From: [Pseudopropionibacterium] massiliense
GTDB taxonomy: Bacteria; Actinomycetota; Actinomycetes; Propionibacteriales; Propionibacteriaceae
Direction: 5' to 3'
Assembly: GCF_900607225.1 (NCBI RefSeq)
Contig: NZ_LR027842.1
Location: 302,489-366,488 of the forward strand
DNA length: 64,000 nucleotides
Under the pieces are notes generated by a model that made no database searches, had not been told where the DNA came from, and saw only the letters and a program-made list of their open reading frames with translations. The position numbers and the translations under genes are program-made. This document shows positions 60,269 through 64,000 of the stretch, one piece after another (position 1 is the first letter of the stretch; each line of letters begins with the position of its first letter).

Positions 60269-60758
60269 TTAGTGACCTGCGCGGGCGAGAAATTCGGTGA
60301 TGTCCTCGGGGATCCTCGGTTCGGCGTGAAGTTGTTGGCAGGCCAGGCTGATGGTGACGTGTTGCAGGATGTGTAGCGCGCGGACGACCTTCTTGATGCT
60401 CCCGCCGGTGCGGGTCTGTAAGTTACGGGCGATCACGAGGGCGGTAGGCACGATGGTGAGGTGGGCCTCGACCGAGTCACGCTGCCGGTGGTAGATCTGG
60501 CGGGCGGCCAGGTCACTCTTGCTCATCCGGAAGTACTGCTCGACGCGCCACGTGGTAGCTGCTGATGACCTCGGCGACCGGCATCACGGTTGCGGTGATG
60601 CTGGTGGCGTAGCCCATCAGCCGACCAGGCAGCACATCGCAGGGGCACTTCGTCCGGGCCGGGGCCGCTGCCCGGCGACGCAGGGTGATCGTGTCGATGA
60701 CCTGACCATCAGTGAACGTGTTGCGATGTGAGGCGCGCAACCCCAGTTCTTCGATCAC
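60269..60758 (-). pseudogene. IS1634-family transposase fragment
   Basis: Two frames, 60513-60758 (VIDTITLRRRA, then VMPVAEVISSYH) and 60269-60526 (MSKSDLAARQIYH, RQRDSVEAHLTIVPTALVI), form the C-terminal part of an IS1634-type transposase split by a frameshift at about 60520. It is the same family as the remnant at 32129 but a different element. The 100 bp before it (60169-60268) shows nothing. Confidence 0.85.
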
Positions 60759-60794
60759 CCGGATGCTGTCGAGCTTGTCGGAACAGCAGTGGCT

Positions 60795-60998
60795 TCACCG
60801 GAGAGCTTTTCGTGCGGCTGCTTCAGCATCGGTCTTGTCGTCTTTGCCGAGCCGGGCTCTCAGGTGCGGATGAGGCTGGTTGACTTCCACCACCTCGATG
60901 CCTGCATCAAGCAGGAACCGCGTGATGCCTGTCGCATGTGAGCCGGTGAACTCTACGCCGATCTTGTTGATCACGCCAAACCCAGCCAGCCAGTCCAC
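60795..60998 (-). pseudogene. IS110-family transposase fragment
   Basis: A 67-codon frame, GVEFTGSHATGITRFLLDAGIEVVEVN followed by GKDDKTDAEAAARKAL, shortened here to the words EFTGSHATGITRFL and GKDDKTDAEAA, matches the DEDD-domain region of IS110 transposases. Start, catalytic C-terminus and flanks are lost. Confidence 0.8.
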
Positions 60999-61357
60999 CC
61001 AGAACCAACGTGCTCCCGGAACGAGTCGACCCGTCGGTGTCAGGACAGCGCTACCAGCAGCGCGTCAGCGATTCGGTAGGTCAGACCCGCCCCGAGACCA
61101 CAACGCCATCTTCATTGCCAACCGGACACTCCCTGCTGGTCCAACCGGCATCGGGGAAAAGGGCGTTCCGTGCTGGTTCCATCAGGTAGAAGGCGAAAGT
61201 TATATCCCTTTCGGTGGGTTGGATAGGTTGTTTCCCGCGGCGAAAGGAAGGTGTTTCCAACCGTGCTTTCCAACGAGCGGGGGATTGCCCTTATGCTGGC
61301 CCGTGATTGTGTTTTCCCGGAAAGTTTCCCGGGGTCGCAGGTTCAGGAGGGGGAATC
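60999..61357. other. Gap upstream of the adhesin gene
   Basis: The first 130 bp probably belong to the decayed transposases. From about 61190 the composition becomes more AT-rich, as in a promoter region. No confident -35/-10 pair was found. GGAGGGGG at 61346-61353 is the adhesin's ribosome-binding site. Confidence 0.4.
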
Positions 61358-64000
61358 ATGACCGATGTCCGAAGGGTATCGCCGCGGCGGCGCTTCGTCG
61401 CGGTGTTGGCTGCTTTCGTGTTGGCCGTGGCGGGTGTTTTCGTGCATGGCGCACCTGCCCGTTCCGAGGAGAACAACGCCATCAAGTTCGGACCGGTGAC
61501 GCTGACGCATGTCACCGAGACCGGAGATCCTGTTCCTGCTCCAGGGCGTCAGCTGTTGCGAGGAAATTTCTTCTTCCTGGACATCTCCTTTGACGCCACC
61601 ACCGCCAATCCGCAGCCGGGGGACACCTTCTCCATTTCCATTCCTGAACCGTTCGTGAACCGCGACGCGGGGAACTCCCAGCGGGAGGTCATCAAACCTC
61701 TCATGGTCGGCGCGACCCAGGTCGGCGACTGCAACATCAAGGCCAGCCTCATCACTTGCACCCTGAACGACGCGGTGCGGGGTCGCACCGACATCCTGGG
61801 GACGCTGCGGGCTCAACTGGTGGCCGGAGGGGTCACGTCCAGGACCAGCAGCACCTTCGTCATCAACGGGCAGAACCACGTGCTCCAACACCCCTGGGGC
61901 GAGGACATCGTCGCGCCCGGGATCGTGCCGTTCACCCCGGGCACCAGAGCGGTCAAGGGCGCCACCGGGGTCGGATCCGGGTCGAAGGCCATCAACTGGC
62001 GCGTCATCTTCGGCGGCGCCTGGCTGAAGAACAACTACCCCAACGGCGGGCCCGTCACCATCACCGACACCATCAGCGCGGGCATGGATGTGCCGGACCC
62101 CTCCACCGTGCAACTCATCGAGGTGTACGGCGATCCCGCCACCGGAAGGGCCACCGACCGCGTCGTCGCCAAGGGGAACGGCACCGGCGAACTGGACGGT
62201 TTCAAGGTGACCCCCGGCATCGAGGGACGGACCGTCACCTTCAAGGTCGAGGGGCCGCTCTCCACGGACAAGGACTACCGGGTCGAGTTCACCACCCCCT
62301 TCACGGGCGGCGAGACGGTGATCCCCGGATTCCAGTACACCAACGCCGCCACCTTCGTCGAAGCCGGCCACACCACACCCACCGCCGTTCGCAGCTACTT
62401 CGAGTCCTTCAAGGCGATCGTCACCTACAAGCAGGGCTTCGGCGGCTTCGAGGTGAGCAAGAACATCCAGGGGGACGTGATCCCGCCGCGGGGCCAGAAA
62501 TTCGACGTCACCGTCAACTACACCCTGCCCGCAGGCACCACGGCCGCGGACTACCCCGGCTGGGACGCACCCGAGAATCCGACGAAACTGACCGTGACCG
62601 TCGGGAGCACCGCGCCGTACATGCCGACCTTCCCCAAGGGAACCACGGTCACCCTCAGCGAGGACGCGGCTTCCGCCGACCCCGCGACCCCCGGGATCGC
62701 ATGGGGCGCACCGGTGTTCTCGTCGACCAACAACAAGGTGGGCATCAGCGGCGACAGGACCCGGGCCACCTTCACCGTCGAGGACCAGGTGACCCTCCCG
62801 GTGTCACTGATGAACACCACCGAGACCGCCAGCGGCACCTTCGCGATCTCCAAGACGATCGTCGACGGGGGTTCCACCGGTGCCGACACCTTCAGCGTGA
62901 GGTATGCGTGTTCTGCTGCTGGTGAGGGTGGGGTTGCAGCCGAGGGGGCGGTTGATGTGACCGCCGGTGCGGACAAGGTTGTGGGTAGGTTCCCGGTGGG
63001 TACCTCGTGTGAGGTGGTGTCCGAGGACGAGGCGGCGGCTGCTCGTGCCGGCTACACCCTGACCGTGGACACGGGGCAGGCGGTGACCGTCGTCAAGGAC
63101 GACACCGTCACGGTCAACGTCACCAACACCTATGCCCGGGACCTCGGTACCTTCGCGATCGGCAAACGGGTGTTCGACGGAGGCTCCACCGGAACCGACA
63201 CGTTCTCGCTGAACTACAGGTGCTCCGCAGCGGGCGCGGACGGCGTTCCGGCCACCGGCACGGTCCAGGTCAACGCGGAGGAGAACAAGGTCGTGGGCAG
63301 GTTCCCGGTCGGAACCACCTGCGAGGTGGTCTCCGAGGACGAGGCGGCCGCCGCCCGCGCCGGCTACACCCTGACCGTCGACAAGGGACAGCCCGTGACC
63401 ATCACGAGAAACGACCTCGTCACGGTGACCAACACCTACACCCGGGACCTCGGGACCTTCGCGATCGGCAAGACGATCGTCCCCGGCGGCTCCGAGGGCA
63501 CCGACACCTTCGGCATCGAGTACAGGTGCTCCGCGGCGGGCGAGAATGACGACGGCGCCGTTGCCGCCACGGGCACCGTGGCGGTGACCGCCGGAGTGAA
63601 TGAAGTGGTCGGCAGGTTCCCGGTGGGAACCACCTGCGAGGTGACCTCAGAGGTTCCCGCCCCGCGTGCCGGCTACACCCTGACCGTTGACACGGGACAG
63701 GCGGTGACCGTCGTCAAGGACGACACCGTCACGGTCAACGTCACCAACACCTATGCCCGGGACCTCGGCACCTTCGCGATCTCCAAGACGATCGTCGACG
63801 GGGGTTCCACCGGTGCTGACACCTTCAGCGTGAGGTATGCGTGTTCTGCTGCTGGTGAGGGTGGGGTTGCAGCCGAGGGGGCGGTTGATGTGACCGCCGG
63901 TGCGGACAAGGTTGTGGGTAGGTTCCCGGTGGGTACCTCGTGTGAGGTGGTGTCCGAGGACGAGGCGGCGGCTGCTCGTGCCGGCTACACCCTGACCGTT
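61358..64000 (+). CDS. Large surface adhesin with DUF5979 repeats (C-terminus outside window)
   Basis: 881 residues are visible and the frame runs off the window. A Sec signal peptide with a basic start (RRVSPRRRF) ends near residue 36. Residues about 40-480 form an N-terminal adhesive region of Ig-like type (FISIPEPF-like ISIPEPFVNRDAG, then TITDTISAGMD), similar in plan to SdrC/collagen-binding or Actinomyces-type adhesins. From about residue 490 DUF5979 domains of 103-105 residues repeat (TFAISKTIVDGGSTG, YTLTVDTGQAVTV, TNTYARDLG). A sortase signal would be expected at the unseen end. Likely role: host or plaque attachment. Confidence 0.9.
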   Translation, partial: MTDVRRVSPRRRFVAVLAAFVLAVAGVFVHGAPARSEENNAIKFGPVTLTHVTETGDPVPAPGRQLLRGNFFFLDISFDATTANPQPGDTFSISIPEPFVNRDAGNSQREVIKPLMVGATQVGDCNIKASLITCTLNDAVRGRTDILGTLRAQLVAGGVTSRTSSTFVINGQNHVLQHPWGEDIVAPGIVPFTPGTRAVKGATGVGSGSKAINWRVIFGGAWLKNNYPNGGPVTITDTISAGMDVPDPSTVQLIEVYGDPATGRATDRVVAKGNGTGELDGFKVTPGIEGRTVTFKVEGPLSTDKDYRVEFTTPFTGGETVIPGFQYTNAATFVEAGHTTPTAVRSYFESFKAIVTYKQGFGGFEVSKNIQGDVIPPRGQKFDVTVNYTLPAGTTAADYPGWDAPENPTKLTVTVGSTAPYMPTFPKGTTVTLSEDAASADPATPGIAWGAPVFSSTNNKVGISGDRTRATFTVEDQVTLPVSLMNTTETASGTFAISKTIVDGGSTGADTFSVRYACSAAGEGGVAAEGAVDVTAGADKVVGRFPVGTSCEVVSEDEAAAARAGYTLTVDTGQAVTVVKDDTVTVNVTNTYARDLGTFAIGKRVFDGGSTGTDTFSLNYRCSAAGADGVPATGTVQVNAEENKVVGRFPVGTTCEVVSEDEAAAARAGYTLTVDKGQPVTITRNDLVTVTNTYTRDLGTFAIGKTIVPGGSEGTDTFGIEYRCSAAGENDDGAVAATGTVAVTAGVNEVVGRFPVGTTCEVTSEVPAPRAGYTLTVDTGQAVTVVKDDTVTVNVTNTYARDLGTFAISKTIVDGGSTGADTFSVRYACSAAGEGGVAAEGAVDVTAGADKVVGRFPVGTSCEVVSEDEAAAARAGYTLTV
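62834..64000. repeat. Tandem DUF5979 repeat units of the adhesin
   Basis: Four units of about 310 bp start near 62834, 63145, 63455 and 63767 (the last cut by the window edge). Units 1 and 4 are almost identical at DNA level over at least 220 bp, including synonymous positions, while units 2 and 3 differ more. This pattern points to recent duplication or gene conversion. Confidence 0.88.

Noticed and set aside
62834..64000. Regular repeats, considered as a CRISPR array
   Set aside because: The units are about 310 bp, in frame, and encode DUF5979 domains. No short palindromic repeats with unique spacers were found anywhere in the window.

Overview
The window is 64 kb of high-GC chromosomal DNA from an actinobacterium. 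The gene content (MeaB-type GTPase of methylmalonyl-CoA metabolism, polyphosphate glucokinase, oleate hydratase, the FHA/PP2C/RodA/PbpA/kinase cell-envelope cluster, DUF5979 surface adhesin, secreted fructan- and glucan-degrading enzymes, a repeat family placed between genes) suggests Propionibacteriaceae, perhaps Arachnia-like. That placement is inference; no rRNA is present to confirm it.

Layout: 1-6.4 kb is the conserved leftward operon fhaA-fhaB-pstP-rodA-pbpA-Ser/Thr kinase. 6.6-9.9 kb holds meaB, an ATP-grasp ligase and a fold-III PLP decarboxylase, all leftward. 10.1-15.6 kb is a rightward, overlapping operon for an acetamido-sugar (WbpD/E/B-like enzymes) plus membrane glycoconjugate proteins (DUF6056-like, GtrA, GT2), followed by HU and a nucleotide-sugar dehydrogenase. 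17.5-28.8 kb is mixed chromosomal content: aldo/keto reductase, argS, a three-gene MacB/FtsX-type ABC exporter, a Tat-exported GH32 fructan hydrolase, a fructosamine kinase-like protein, a bile-acid:sodium symporter family protein and a TetR regulator. The TetR gene is divergent from a three-gene CrtC/AttH-like operon (29-32 kb) with a clear palindromic operator.

32.1-44.4 kb is an accessory, decaying region: IS1634 and IS256 remnants, a secreted GH6 glucanase, and a leftward type VII secretion effector locus (two WXG100-type proteins, DUF6177, a small protein, DUF6507 and a 1 kb-residue-scale polymorphic toxin). It is followed by an array of toxin C-terminal remnants, immunity-like copies and a YbjN/TY-Chap-like protein. 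A perfect 20-bp tandem duplication throws the toxin out of frame before its C-terminal domain, a G8 run breaks the first immunity gene, and the second WXG100 gene also looks frameshifted.

44.8-49.4 kb returns to housekeeping genes (uppP, ppgK, tRNA-Gly(CCC), oleate hydratase with a divergent TetR gene). 50.1-60.2 kb is a complete class II lanthipeptide cluster: two different precursor peptides, a 53-residue membrane peptide, LanM, an unknown membrane-anchored protein, a peptidase-containing LanT and two ATPase/permease pairs likely giving self-protection. I think this is the most interesting system in the window: one precursor resembles the beta peptide of two-component lantibiotics, the other has an unusual Cys/Trp-rich core. 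Transposase remnants follow at 60.3-61.0 kb. The window ends inside a large surface adhesin with near-identical DUF5979 repeats.
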